64,000 bases of DNA from Bretschneidera sinensis (lineage: Eukaryota > Streptophyta > Magnoliopsida > Brassicales > Akaniaceae), in the NCBI GenBank assembly GCA_023935145.1, contig CM043699.1, forward strand, positions 129,768,536 to 129,832,535. Reading direction: 5' to 3'. Shown piece after piece: positions 12,601 through 27,740 of this stretch (the stretch's first letter is position 1; each line of letters starts with the position of its first letter). A program made the translations under genes and the position numbers. The notes under the pieces were generated by a model. It saw only the letters and a list, made by a program, of their open reading frames with translations. It did not search any database and was not told the origin of the DNA.

Positions 12601-15106
12601 GCTCAATGTTTAAGGTTGAGGCCCGGGGTTCTAAAGGTACCACATTCGAGTGGTGTGATGAGTTTTACCAATCAAAGAAAAAAATTCACTTTGATACTAA
12701 ATCTCCCCGAACTCATTGCACCGTTGATCAGTGTCTGCACAATCTCTAAAGCCTCTCCTTTGACCATTAAAATTAAGTTAGAATAAAAAAGATCCGATGG
12801 CCCTAAAAGGAATATCAAATGAAATACAAAAACAAAGCAGAGGGTACTCATCATATGTATAAATGAATAGATTTAATGTAACATACCTGTATATCTAGGC
12901 AGCTCTGATGAAATGTTGATGGACAGCCATCACAGCAGATTAGATCTCCACCATCTCCACAGATGCCACAAGTATCATCATTTGGATCATCGCCATCAAC
13001 ATTTACAGAGTGGAAACCAAAGCACTCGGACTCTTCTTGTCTATTCCATGCATCTATTTGGCACTGCAGAAGAGAAACCCCAGACTCCAAACATATGTTC
13101 TGATATGGCTGACGCAATTTGCTTCCTGCATGAATCTCAAACTTGGAAACTGTGAGAATTTTACTACAGCAACCACAATGAATGCCCTCTCTTGTAATCC
13201 AGCCTTCCAGCATTACCCTCGTCCGTCGACGGTTCATATACTGCACCTTTTGGCTCAACTGAACAGTTCTAGAGTCAATTAACCATAAAAGCAGTGTCCG
13301 TTTTCCAGAATATGGAACAAAGCCGTCAGTCTCTGAATTTTGCCCCTCGTTGGAACTTCGGACCAACAAAGTACATCTTCTATGTTTCTTACTTTTCCTT
13401 CCATGCAGCTGATATAAATCGGATCCATAGCATGGTCTTTCAATACTATCATGCAAAGAACTATGACTTTTTGAGTTTACACTAACAATACCATTTTCAT
13501 TCAGTCTGCTCTTTGATGATTTACCACCCTGCTTTATGAAGGAACTTAGTTTCTCTTCATGGCTATCACTATCCATACTCCCCTCTTCATGCCTGGTACT
13601 TGAAGACTTTCTTGCAGCAACTTCCTTTTTGATCTCACTATCATTGCCATCTCTTTGCTTCCTTTTCATCTCCTTTTCAATCTTCTTTCGTGTTTTCCTC
13701 GTTAACTGGCTGAGTACCTCATCTGCTATTGGAGTAAATGCAGAACTGTCTCTGCTAGGTTTGACCTCATCTTCCTCATCATTTGACTGCTTCAGAAGGG
13801 CATCATAAGCCTTAATGATTGACCAGAATGCTGTTCCCGTGGGGTTTATGTAGACTGCATCTAGGTAGTCTCGGTTCCTCCTAGGTCTATAGTCTATTGT
13901 CCAGCCCGCATCCAGAAGCATCGCCCTAATCCGCTCACGTAATCTTTGCTTTTCTGTGCCAGAACCACGCCTAACTTTTCCGTCTTTAATTATGGCAGGT
14001 GTGACCTGTTCAGATGGAGTTTTTTCCCCTTTACTACTTACCCTCTTTGTAGACTTATGAGCTTCAACGGTCCTTGGTTCCACCTTCAATGACGTATCAC
14101 TATCACAATCTTGTGAATCCTGGTCACGGCCCTTACTTTTCTTAGTTGACGGCAATTTTTTTAAATTTGTCTCATTCTTCTTTGTTCTAACAAATGAACC
14201 TGGCTTCTCAAGAACTTCAGTTTCTGAGTAGAATGATGAACGGACTGGAATATTCATCCTAACAGTGTCTTGAATCTTAGAACCACTTTGGGTTTCCTTG
14301 GCTTCTAAGTGATCAAAGTTTCTCAGTGACTCACCCATTTTCTTTTTCTTGTTTACCATCACCTTCAAAACACCATTTTTCCCCTGAAGCCTAATCGGCT
14401 CGTCTGAATCACCCATATGCTTCTCACGCAACAATATTGGTAGGGAACTTTGATCTCTACTCATCTCAAACCTATTCTTATAACCACTAGAGCTCCCTCT
14501 CCTGTCAAAGTATGCTTTCCTTCTCTTTTCAAGAATAACATCTCTGCTTGATCCAATTTCATATTCCCTCTCAATGCCCCTTCGAGCCACGGGTACTGAA
14601 CCCAAAAACCTTCTTCCACCAACATCAACTCCACCATCATCAAAAAGTTTCCTCCTCATCATCACTTCCCCATCAATCCCATCATACTCATTGAACTCAA
14701 AAACATCTAACTTATTCCTCTTCCTGTCACTCGAGTGCTCACCATTCCTACCAATGGTACCACCCTCATTATACATAACGTGCTCCACCCTATTCCTTTT
14801 CCTACCAATTTCAGGCTCTTGTACAATACCCTTGTCATAAACAGCTAAACCATTACAGACCCGGATCGTTTCAGGGCCAACCCTTCTACGAGGAGGCATC
14901 AAAAGCTCATCGCTCGACCCTGATTCACTCACAACCATCCTAGACCTCTTCTTCTCCTTCTTGGATTCAAAAACCTTTCGGGTCCCCGAAGAAGAACCAA
15001 CCCCACCAGCCCCATCACCCTTCTTCTTCACAATCAAACAACCCGAAGAGCTCATATTCTTCACCACTATCCCTGAATGCTCACCCGATCTCCTACCCTC
15101 TTCCAT
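6646..15106 (-). CDS. PHD-finger GNAT-family acetyltransferase, IDM1-like chromatin protein
   Basis: Eight in-frame exons: 12887-15106, 11637-11769, 11434-11522, 10609-10847, 9940-10026, 8617-8716, 8240-8453 and 6646-8156. They total 4593 nt for 1530 residues. In order: a basic N-terminus with nuclear-localisation-like KKEKKRSR; a conserved block near 380-435 ([20 protein letters not shown]); a TDBD-like block near 640-690 ([19 protein letters not shown]); a C4HC3 PHD finger near 712-755 ([20 protein letters not shown]); a second PHD-like Cys/His cluster to about 800; and a GNAT domain near 815-960 with acetyl-CoA loop RRQGMC (942-947). This order is that of Arabidopsis IDM1/ROS4 and its paralogues. 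IDM1 acetylates histone H3 and helps active DNA demethylation; the same role here is inference. The 500-residue acidic tail made of tandem repeats is unusual, and the protein is longer than the roughly 1,100-1,200 residues I recall for Arabidopsis homologues. The start is the first ATG after stops. Confidence 0.92.
6830..7926 (-). repeat. Five tandem 234-bp (78-residue) coding repeats in the last PHD/GNAT exon
   Basis: Repeat starts, on the gene strand, are at 7926, 7684, 7449, 7215 and 6981. The spacings are 242, 235, 234 and 234 bp, so the frame is kept. Each unit has the order E-(L/I)-K/Q-(I/V), then ADSQxGxKxxES, then DRxC, then ExExxPxxxSPxEDN, then KEGDxDDA. The fifth unit lacks about 25 residues in its middle. 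They cover residues of about 1104-1470 of the PHD/GNAT protein. They are acidic, Ser-rich and have no globular look. Confidence 0.88.
9360..9720 (-). mobile_element. Old LINE 3'-end fragment in an intron
   Basis: Read on the minus strand, the segment codes for [16 protein letters not shown], followed by a broken frame. This resembles the conserved 3' part of plant LINE ORF2 (FWxxWxERNxR). It ends with a typical LINE tail (TTGGCACCCCCTTGATGCC, then TTTTTATAC...ATTGAAAA). It lies in the intron between the exons ending at 9940 and 8716 and has the same orientation as the gene. No target duplication was found and it is truncated. Confidence 0.55.
12586..12684 (+). mobile_element. Short SINE with 14-bp target-site duplication
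   Basis: A 99-bp insert starts GCCAAGGAGGCCTTGGCTC and ends in an A-rich tail (CAAAGAAAAAAA). It is flanked by the exact repeat TTCACTTTGATACT (12572-12585 and 12685-12698). It holds an A-box-like TGGCTCAATGTTTAAGG and a weak B-box-like GGGTTCTAAAGG, which fits a tRNA-derived SINE. It sits antisense in the first intron of the PHD/GNAT gene. The structure is seen directly; the family is not recognised. Confidence 0.8.
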
Positions 15107-15450
15107 ATACACCAAACCACACCACCAAAAATAAAATTAAAAAAAAACCCTAAATTTTAAAAAAAAATCTCCAAATTCAACAACAGAATCGATCTAAAAA
15201 GACAAAATAAACAAAAATCTCCCTCAACCATAATGAAGAACCCAAAAACCACCAGATCTGGTGCAAAACAATGAAAATGCTTTGATTTTTTCAACAAAAT
15301 ATAAAGCGTGTCATCACAGTGAATCTCGCGTAGAATAGTACCTTGCCAGAGAGCTCCGTGATTCCGTTAACGGAAATTTCCCGACGATCGCTGAAGTAAC
15401 TTCTCGGCGAACAGAACGATAGAGATGGAGAGTTAAGAGAGCGATTCTGG
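15107..15450 (-). promoter_or_regulatory. Probable leader of the PHD/GNAT gene with a 5'-UTR intron
   Basis: On the gene strand, a donor CTGGCAAG|GTACTATTC lies at 15342/15341 and a possible acceptor ATTTAG|GG at about 15149. This suggests a 5'-UTR intron of about 190 bp upstream of the ATG at 15106. The stretch 15342-15440 is less AT-rich than its surroundings, as expected of a transcribed leader. This is inference from splice signals only. Confidence 0.45.
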
Positions 15451-18439
15451 GTATAGATTATAATAATGTCCCCAATATAAACACCTAAAAAAAATAACTG
15501 CTGTAAATTTGTAATGCTAGCATTAATATTAATTTCTTTTTGCCATTTCATTTTTTTTTTATTTTCTAGGTTTTCCTCGAGTATTTAGTATTTACTGCCT
15601 TAGGTTTTCCCTCCAAATCTGGCTGCTGGAGACCGACCTTGGCGGTACAATACCTTTAGATCATGCCACGTAAAGCGGGGCCCTATAAATCTACGTGCCA
15701 TATGCTGATGGGGCAAGATCATACAGGGTTCAACAAGGTTTTGGTGGTTGTTTTTACAGTTTTGACTGTACGATCTGATATTAAAATTTACCTAGTTAGG
15801 GATAAACGAGGTAAGTGATATGCAACCGCGAAACAGAGCGCGTGGGAGGAAGAGTGTGTGTGGATCATCAGATCATATCAGACAACAGAATCTGCTGGTA
15901 TGGATTTAGTTGAAGAAACACTGCGGGCATGTTTCCCATGAATCCACGATGAGATCAGGTTCTATTGACTTTTATGGCTGTTTCGTGGTTTTTACTTTTT
16001 ACCCGTCCTGGTAATAAACACTGATCCACCGTTTCAGTTTACTTTTACCCTTCTGGGTTTTGGACAATCATTGCGCTGTTTAACTTATTGGTGAAATACT
16101 GAAATACAAATGAATTGAGGAATACACATTTATGATGTGAACCTTAGTTAACTATAGTAGTACTGTATATAGTATAGCGACATTCGGAACCATTTTAAGC
16201 GAATTACATTCTAACACGTGCTAACTCGAATTTGTATGTTTTTATATCAAATTAAACAATTTAACATCTATTTATTATGGAAAAAAATTAAAATTATTTA
16301 TTGATTTAAGAAATGTAAAAAATTTAAATCTAGAGATCGAACACAATTGTAAAATATTACCAAGTCAACAGATTATGAGATAAAGAAATCCAAAACTTTT
16401 TTATTCATATCCGCATAAATAAGAGATAACAAATAAATTTATAAACTAAATAATAGACCTACATAAGTAAGAAGAGGTAAAAAATGAAAAAAAAAAAAAA
16501 ACTTTGTTAACAAATAAATTTCAAAACAAAGGAATAGATATGCATAAAAGAAACGACGGTGAACTAAAGTGCTATGTTACACTTAGCTAGAAAGAAAACA
16601 CAATGAGCAAAATAATTTTAGAGAATTAGTTACTAATTATTAAAAGAGAAACGGATAAGAGGATGAGAGAATAGGTGTAGGTAGGTGTGAATTAGTGGGT
16701 AATAGGTATTGTGTAACTGTTTAAGTGATTATTGTAAATAAGTTATTTTTAAAACATGAAATTGTTGTTAATCAAGCAAACGTGAGTGATCGTGGGATTA
16801 TTAGCACTTTTATATTTAATAACACAATAAACCTATATTTATAAGGTGATATTTTTTATATATCAAAAGGGATGACACAAAAAAGATACTCTAGCTTTAA
16901 TAATAGTATAGGCTATAGATATAGATATACTTTAAGCATGTTTAAAATGGTTCTCAAACATCACTTTATATGGATACTTACTCTTTGGGCAGTGTTATAC
17001 TACATTTCAACCATTTTTGTACGTCTTCCTTTTTTGATTAAGGAAAAAAAAATCTTTTGTACGATTTTCGATTCCACAAACAAACTTAATCTCGTGAAAA
17101 CTATCATGTATCTCTAATCTAAGCTTTATTTAACAGTTTATTAAATGCAATTTAAATAACAAAAACTTTATAAAAATTAGAGAGATTTTAAAACTTTAAA
17201 TTTTAACGATTTAAATTACATTTAAGAAAATATTCAAACAGTGCTAATAGTATATTTTGGACAACTATTAACTTTATTTTGAACATATATTTTACGATGC
17301 ATGTTAAATTCACGAGATTGTGTTTTTCTAATAATCAAGCGGTAATTGTCTAACATATGTCACATCAAAAAGTTAGGTAATTTTACTATAGACTCGAGAA
17401 CTTGTTGGATCATATTCTTTCCAATATTAATTCTTTTAACAAGCAAGAGTTCTTTAGTCATGTTTACTGAAAACAGTTTGATAGTCTTTCTTACTTATTT
17501 TTAATGGTCATTTGATTTATGAATGTTCTATTATCAAGATTCGAGAATCTAAATTGGAATATGAGATTCCAATGTTTGTGTTTTTCAGTGAAAGTAACAT
17601 CTAAATTGTTGGAAAATTAAGCTCACTTATTGTTTTATTTATTTATTTTTATATGAAAACCGTTTTTTGTTGTAAAAATACTAAATTACCATTTTATCAA
17701 TCCAATATTTGTTTGGGTTGTTTTATTAAAACAAAGCTAAAACATCTAAAATAATGTTATTTTTATTGGATTTTTTTTAAGAACCTAATTTATAAAATAA
17801 AATAATCCTATTAACAAATACAGAGAGAGTGATCTGAAAATATATAAACATTTGACACAAATTCGTCCACACAAGAAAATTTAATTGATTTCAAAAAAGA
17901 TATATTACTTGATTGAGGAAAAGAGACCAAAACAAAGGAATATTGAGAAATTTTCCACTTTAAAATGATAATTTTATTTTTTTTAAAAAAAAGAGAAAAA
18001 AGGCAATAATGAGATTAAAATTTTATATTAGAATTACAATAAAATTTAATTCTTTTTTTTTAAAAAAAAAACTACATTTCCCCAAATTCAATTTCAAAAA
18101 AGATTAGATTTTTTTTTGGCTGCACACATAAACCTCGTAATATTAAGATCTTGTTTGACTTGACTGTAATTTTAATTGACATTTTTTTTTTATAAAATAA
18201 GTTTGAAATTAAAAATAATTAATGTTTAATAAAAATTATGTTAAGAAAGCTACAACTAAAATTTGAAAATTTTAACTTTATAAAATATATTTTTTAACTT
18301 TTTATTCTCCCAAAAACCTTTTTTTTTCTGAGGGTTTTACCTAAACTAAAGCCATGTGGAGAGCCACGCCAAATAGTACCCAAGTCAACTGAAATCTTAA
18401 AACGACAGTTTTTTTAAGGATTTGTGCAATCTGACTGAT
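15451..18439. other. AT-rich intergenic stretch
   Basis: Three kilobases of AT-rich sequence with poly-A/T runs and no codon-like open frame of note. The first few hundred bases should hold the promoter of the PHD/GNAT gene. No TE ends, RNA genes or repeats were recognised. Confidence 0.6.
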
Positions 18440-18447
18440 GTTACAAC

Positions 18448-19161
18448 CAGTGTTTTCAGAGACAAGAGTGTTGGACGAGGTGTTTTGCCTCAATAAGACG
18501 AGGTATAAACCTTGAGACGTTGGAGCGTAAGTCTTTTGAAACGTTGAGGCGTTTTGAATAAAATAATATTAATTAAATTATAAAAATATTAAAAAATTGA
18601 AATAATATAAATAAATTAATTATCAATAAATTTTACTAACTTAAAACCTATTAATAAATATTTATCAAAATATTTCATAAATACACGTTCACATCACAAA
18701 CACAATGTTAAGTGGTTGTTGTTTACACACTTACAATAATATAACAAATTCACATACTTCTCATCTTTCATCAATAAATCATAAATCACGCTCCAAAAGT
18801 CAAATTCTAATTTTCAAATTGACCAATCTATTCATCACAAGACACAAACACGTTATAAATTCCAACAAATATAAAAATAACACAATATTATGGAGCTTAT
18901 TAATGAATTTGTTAATCAATGGAAACAATAGAGGAAAAAAAAATAAAACAGTGGAAACAAAGGAAAAAAAAAAAGAAAAAAAGAAAAAGAAACAGCAGGT
19001 GACAAACGCACCTGCTAGGAATCAAATCAGGGCTGTAAGGTTAGGAAAACAGTAACCTACCACTAGAGCACTCGTGTCTGATTGTGGAAATGCTACTAAC
19101 AAACATATATATAAAATATACGCCCCAACAATCACGCCACCGACCGTTTTTTAAATCACTG
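18448..19161. mobile_element. Non-autonomous hAT-type element
   Basis: The 714-bp element begins CAGTG and ends CACTG, and is bounded by the exact 8-bp repeat GTTACAAC (18440-18447 and 19162-19169). An 8-bp duplication with CAGTG ends is the hallmark of hAT transposons. The left end carries GAGG/GACG-rich sub-terminal motifs (for example GAGACGTTGGAGCG, TTGAGGCG). No transposase is encoded, so it would depend on another element. The right third contains a tRNA-like segment on the minus strand (about 19005-19075). Confidence 0.78.
19005..19075 (-). repeat. tRNA-like segment inside the hAT element
   Basis: On the minus strand GTGCTCTAGTGGTAGG resembles a Pol III A box of Glu/Asp-type tRNAs, and GATTTGATTCCTAGC about 30 bp on resembles a B box. 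The sequence then runs into a T-rich stretch. It does not fold into a convincing tRNA by eye, so it is more likely a SINE head or a captured tRNA relic than a tRNA gene. Confidence 0.35.
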
Positions 19162-19169
19162 GTTACAAC

Positions 19170-19583
19170 ACAGTGAGTGTAAATTCACATTGGCAACATC
19201 AAGTTTATGCTCAACAGAGTCAGACGTGATAATACTTAAATTGCAACTTTGAAATAAAATTACAGGCAATTACAATAACAACGAAATTTATGAGCTCATT
19301 ATCATCGCTGGAAAAAGGGAACTTATTGCTTAAAACATAATCTTTAACCAAAAAAGTTTCTTAACCGTAACCGAATCGAATACCGAAAAATTTAAACCCT
19401 ACAATCAAACCAAGCCAAACCATTTGAACCGAACCAAACAAAATTCATTCAGATATAGCACATAATACCTAGAGTAAAAACTCAGCAATTCATGAAAAAT
19501 TTGATAGCTAAAAAAGAGAAATAAAATAACAGCTAGTGACCCTGTTGCATTACAGCAAGAGGCTAGCTCTAATTTATGATATC
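19170..19583. other. 3' flank of the eS24 gene
   Basis: About 400 bp between the hAT element and the stop codon of the ribosomal protein gene. It probably includes the 3' UTR. Nothing else is recognised. Confidence 0.5.
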
Positions 19584-22592
<3,009 letters not shown>

Positions 22593-23122
22593 CTCTGTTG
22601 TTATTCAGACACGTGCAAATTAATACAATATTATACAAGTGTTTTCTATAAACGACACCGTATCTTATAAAAAATCGCGCGCCACTTTGACAACTCACTA
22701 ACCTAATTTTGTTCTCTCTTCTCCTTAAGTCTCACCACCTCTCCTCCCTCCCCAGACAGCTAATTTCCTTACAGTTCAAAGCAACTAAACACACATCCAA
22801 ATTACAGATAGAACAAAGTTGAATAAAACATAGCCAACGCTTCTCAAATTTAACTGAAAACTCAAAAAGAAAAAATTAAGCAACTGGAAATTCTTAAATA
22901 TAGCCTTCTGCTTTTGTGTGAGTTAAGATTTACAGCCAAACCCTGATTTGAGCAAAATAATAAATACAACCCTTACCTAAGCGTTATATACCTTAGGATC
23001 TGGAACCAGGTTAGACGGAGAGGGAGTAGCACTGCCGTTCACGGCGATAAAAAAGAAGAGATGTTAAAGAGCGAGAGAGAAAGACTGGAAGCAAATATGA
23101 AATAGAGACTCTGATTTTAGCG

Positions 23123-23129
23123 TTATATA
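23123..23129 (-). promoter_or_regulatory. Candidate TATA box of the eS24 gene
   Basis: TATATAA on the gene strand, about 30 bp upstream of where a leader would start. The 13-bp motif around it (gcgttatatacct) is repeated at 22981-22993, where it overlaps the putative 5'-UTR intron donor. ACGTGG motifs lie just upstream (23187-23210). Assignment is by position only. Confidence 0.45.
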
Positions 23130-23139
23130 CCTAGGTTAG

Positions 23140-26100
23140 TAATTCCGTTTTTTTTCCCAATTCTATTTCCCCTTAAGTTGCGGTCTACGTGGAACAGAAG
23201 ATGACGTGGAACTCTAAACACTCGTCCACCTCAGCGATTGAATAAAAAACAAAAATAAAATTGATAAAACGTAACTGTAATTTAAATTAGAAAAGTCTTT
23301 TTTAATTTGTTCGTTAACTGAAAAATGGTATTGTGTCTGTTTATTTTGATTTTTTTTATAAAAAAAATCAAATTAATCAAACATAATAACCGGTTCACTT
23401 GGTTGACTTGGTTTCAATCAAAGTTTTATATGTCAGTGTTGATATGGGGATACGGGGATATTATCCAATGAGTTTTAACATTTTTTTTTGAAGAGATCCA
23501 TTGATATTGTTTAAATTTTTATTAGTAATACTGAGAAACTTTATTAATAACGTGTTTGAATTAAAATAAATAATTAATTTATATCCGCGTGACGAGGTCC
23601 CATTACTCTACTCATAAGAAAACTATAGTTGTTATAGTCTAACGATTATATATACTAATATCTCAACACAAGCTATGCGTATGTTGATCTGTTATTTTAT
23701 GTGACAATTATGTTTGACATGCTTATAGATAATAAAATAGAAGAAATAAGGAGAGCGGAGAAGTGAAATAGTAAAAAAGAAAAACAGATGAGAAAGATGT
23801 AAAAAGTTTTAACTTTATTTAAATATTTTATTTAAATATTTAATTTATATATTTAAATAAGCGTTTATGAGATATTTTGAAGGGTGAGCATCAAATGAGG
23901 GTTCTAACTTTATTAATAATGTATATATGAGTTTTTTGAACAACGGATTAGATCAGTTGAACAGTGTAAACTCTTACCTCTAAACCACTAATTTGCTTTT
24001 TTCTTTTTCAACCCGCATATAACATATAAAGTTTTATATATCAGTGTTGATATGGGTATATGGTGCGATGACAATAAGTTTTAACATATTTTCTTTCAAG
24101 AGATTCATTGATAACTAATAACATTGAGAAACTTTATTTATAGCACTTAGGACTACAAAAAAGAATTAATTTACACTCGCGTAACAAGCTCATATTAATA
24201 TAGTCATAAGATAGCTATACTTGTTATAGTCTAACGATGTCTACTTATCTCTATTCTTTTATATATATATATATATATGAGTTTTTTCAACAATGGATTG
24301 TTTGTGGGATTTAATGACTTATGTTTTGAACATAATACGAGGATTTTAGGTGAGATGAAGAGGATGACTATGAAGTTAAAATGGGTTCCATAAAACATTA
24401 TGGAGTCAATAAGGTTAGCTTAATAGATGACTCATCGGTGTCTCAAGTATGCATCTGTCATCTCTCATTTTTATTTTTTAAGGGTATATATTATTTAGAT
24501 TAAATTATGAACTTATTATTTGTACTTCATGCTTTGATTATTTTTCTTTCCAATTTTTTTTAATTTAATATATGAATTTTCAAAATCATCTAAATCAAAC
24601 AATTGCGGTGGAGGTTGCATTAATCATCTAATGAAAGTCTGCATAAATACTACGTATCTAATGAGAAATGATATTTAAGTGGATTTTTGTTAAGTGATTT
24701 TTGAGTTTTCTTACGAAATGATTTGATTTTGATGATTTTTAAATTGAAACAAATGGAAATTTAGGGCGTAAAATGATCCCACCCTCTAAGTACAGAGAAT
24801 AAATTCATAATTTAGCTTGTTACTTGTTAGTGCTATTTTACATTATGGCTCTATTTGTTTTCATATAAAATTATAATTTTTCAATTTAAATTTTTTTCTT
24901 TGGTTAAAGTATGAAAAATAAATAAAAAGAAAAAATTAGTGTGTATTGTGTGAGAAATAAATTTTAGGAAAGTGAGAGTGATTTTTTTATAAAAAAAAGA
25001 ATCGTTTTTCAATCACTTGTAAAACAGTTTATGCAAAAAAAAAAAAATTGTTTTGTTAAGCTTTTCACTCAACAATATAAAATATTATTTTACATGAATT
25101 TGATTTTTATATAATCCAAATACTAGTACAATATTATTTTACATGTATTTGATTTTTAGGATGCTATTTTCCACTAAGACTCCTTTTTGTTTTGTAGAAA
25201 AATCAAAGACGTAAAACACTTGCAATGTAAAATATCATTTTCAATGTGTTTAGTAGAATGTAAATCAGTTTCGTTAGAAAATAACTTACTCCTTTTTTGG
25301 ATGTACATTGATTTACATTAAGAAACGAAAATCAAAACATCTTTTTCTACTCGTCATTTCTCTCTTATCATATATAATAAATTTATTTTGTCAATCTCTA
25401 CATCAGATACATTATTCATTGTATATATATTTATACATATATTTATTTTGTCAATCTCTACTCGTTTACGACATACAACATACTCTGTAGATATGCACAT
25501 CCCATTCAAGATATTACTTTTGTTTCCTTATCATCAGAATTTAGTCTTTTGTGATATGTATCAATGAAGCGAACTCTCACTTTTTGGAATAAGATCTCAA
25601 AATGGCTCCCAAGCTGCGTATTGAAAGAATAGCACACACATTCAGCGACATAAAAAAATTACTCCACAAGTCTAATTGTCATAAAATGCAAGAATAAAAC
25701 ATCGAGAAAGTAAACAACACACCATGGAAGCAAACATATTCCTTTTGATGACACTGTCTTATTTTTTATGCTACTTTCTTATTATAAATTTAAAAAAAGC
25801 AAGAGAAAGACAAACATGTTCTAATCAAGTGCATAAGAGTTGGTTTAGAGACCACTTAGTGAAATTCCCAAGCAATCTGAAAATCTTTCATTGTGTATGA
25901 TTTCTGAAAATATATATAATATCTTAAAATTGAAAAATACTGCAACTACAAAGGGAAAGTATCACAACCAGATAAAACATGAAGAAGTATTTTATTATTT
26001 CCCCATATTCATTAGTTATATTCCTAATTCTCATAACATGAAATTCCATTCAACTGTTACCTCAAAATCTTAAACGTTTTCTTAAATCAAAATCTTAAAC

Positions 26101-26994
26101 GTTTTCTTAAATCAAATTGCAAGGCAAACTTTAAAGAATTATTAGCACAAAAATACAATAATATTCAGGAGATCAACAGAGGATTCATATGAAACATACC
26201 ATCTAGGAATATAGCAACAACACCACCCTCATAATACCGGTCAATCATTTTCATTCGCAAAAAGAAGATCCCTAGGATCATTCGAGTAACCTTAAAACAA
26301 CATACTAGAAAACTATCAGAAAATATAATGTAAATTATTTGAAGAAACTCTTCAAATTACATAACCTTATTTCCAAGGTTCAAGATTTTAATCAAAGAAA
26401 GAACAGTAAAGACATATGTCCTGATTTAAAGGTGAAATAAAGCTGATGCTTAAAAAATTAAGACCCCAATGCCCGATGTAACCATTGTCATCAATCATTA
26501 TTCTACATAGACGAAGCTTAGTGGCAACTATAGAAATCATACTATAATTAAGACCCCAATGCCCCAAACTATCCATGTCTAGTCATATGTCCATAATTAA
26601 TGAATTGAAAGTTAGGTTATTTACTGAGGCTGGTCAACTAATCCAAAAATAAAATCCTCTAAAGACAATATCCTTTGTGTGTGTGTGAATGCATATATAG
26701 TTATTGCTAATTAAAGTCAAATGTATTCTTATGTACACTAATTTTAAAACCTTGGCACATCCTAAAAATAGGAGAAACCCCGATTGTTCTTTGTTACTAT
26801 GTTTATATGAATACTCTTTTATCAGTAAAACAACTAAAATAAGTCTTATTTTCTTTTCACTCTTCCTTCTCTCTATCAATGATGAAAAGATTAATATTTT
26901 CTTTATTCATTTTTCTTTCCTTTCATTCTTTCCTTCCTCACACTTCTCCTCTCAACTAATCATAGCCTAAATGTCAGATGTTGTTAGTATGGCT
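23140..26994. other. AT-rich intergenic stretch with diverged direct repeats
   Basis: No supported gene. A diverged block is repeated at about 23425-23960 and 24028-24300; both copies hold TCAGTGTTGATATGGG, GAGAAACTTTATT, TTGTTATAGTCTAACGAT and GAGTTTTTTxAACAA. Smaller duplications include TTTATTTTGTCAATCTCTAC (25381 and 25441), a tandem 21-bp unit with TCTTAAACGTTTTCTTAAA (about 26069-26113) and AATTAAGACCCCAATGCCC (about 26456 and 26548). A TA run lies at about 24260-24279. These look like decayed transposon debris. Confidence 0.5.
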
Positions 26995-27383
26995 AGCACT
27001 GACAATTTAAAAAATAAAAAACAATATAATATGTTTTTAAAATCCATTTATTATCACCGATGGAATATTCCATCGGTGATAGTATTTTTTTGGTTTTAAA
27101 AAATAAAAAAACAATTTAAAATATTTTTAAAATGTATTTATTTCGTCGGTGATAGTATTTTTCACATGAAAATTTAATTAAAAATTAGAATACGAATTTT
27201 AAAAAAACTATTACCGAGGAAATATTAGCATCACCGACGGAATATTCTGTCGGTGATAATTTTTCGAATATCACCAAGAGATAAAGTCCGTTGGTGATAA
27301 TATGTTGGAGAAAGTAGCTATCACCGACAGAATAATTTTCCGTTGGTGATAATCCGTCGATGATGCCGCTTTTTCTTGTAGTA
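26995..27383. mobile_element. CACTA-related relic with palindromic sub-terminal repeats
   Basis: Several short inverted repeats of the type TATCACCGACGGAATATT / GTCGGTGATA occur at about 27052-27082, 27140, 27220-27260, 27285 and 27320-27362. The right end reads TTTTTCTTGTAGT, the complement of the CACTACAAGAAAA terminus typical of plant CACTA elements. A matching left terminus was not found, so the element is truncated or its left end has decayed. It has no coding capacity. Confidence 0.5.
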
Positions 27384-27740
27384 TTTCTTATGGTCACTTT
27401 CATACAAGTGACTTATTACTAACATGTACTATTTATTTTATCTAGCTATACTCATGTCGGATGCTCGATACTCGAATAAGGTATGGTATTCAAAAAAAAA
27501 TTACGAAAAATATTAAAAATAGATAAATTCGACACCCGAACATATATCCGTATCGGACACTCATACCCGAGTCCAGATAACTGTCTGTTACTGAGTATTT
27601 GTGTTGCATTTATTCTTATGGTTTGGTCTCTTGATTTGCATTATTCGTAGAAGAGTAAGTGTTCTAATGGTTCAAGTATGGTGATGCTTTGCTTCTTTCA
27701 TCGATTTTGGTTCATGAGTAATCTGTTGCTGGCCCCTGCA

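Noticed and set aside
12851..13808. Plus-strand open frames opposite the PHD/GNAT exon
   Set aside because: They are shadows of a long, well-supported minus-strand coding exon.
18705..19055. A 116-codon plus-strand open frame
   Set aside because: It lies wholly inside the hAT element, is low-complexity (Lys-rich end from a poly-A stretch) and has no conserved motif.
19005..19075. A functional tRNA gene
   Set aside because: The A- and B-box-like words are present but acceptor and anticodon stems could not be formed by eye; kept only as a tRNA-like relic.
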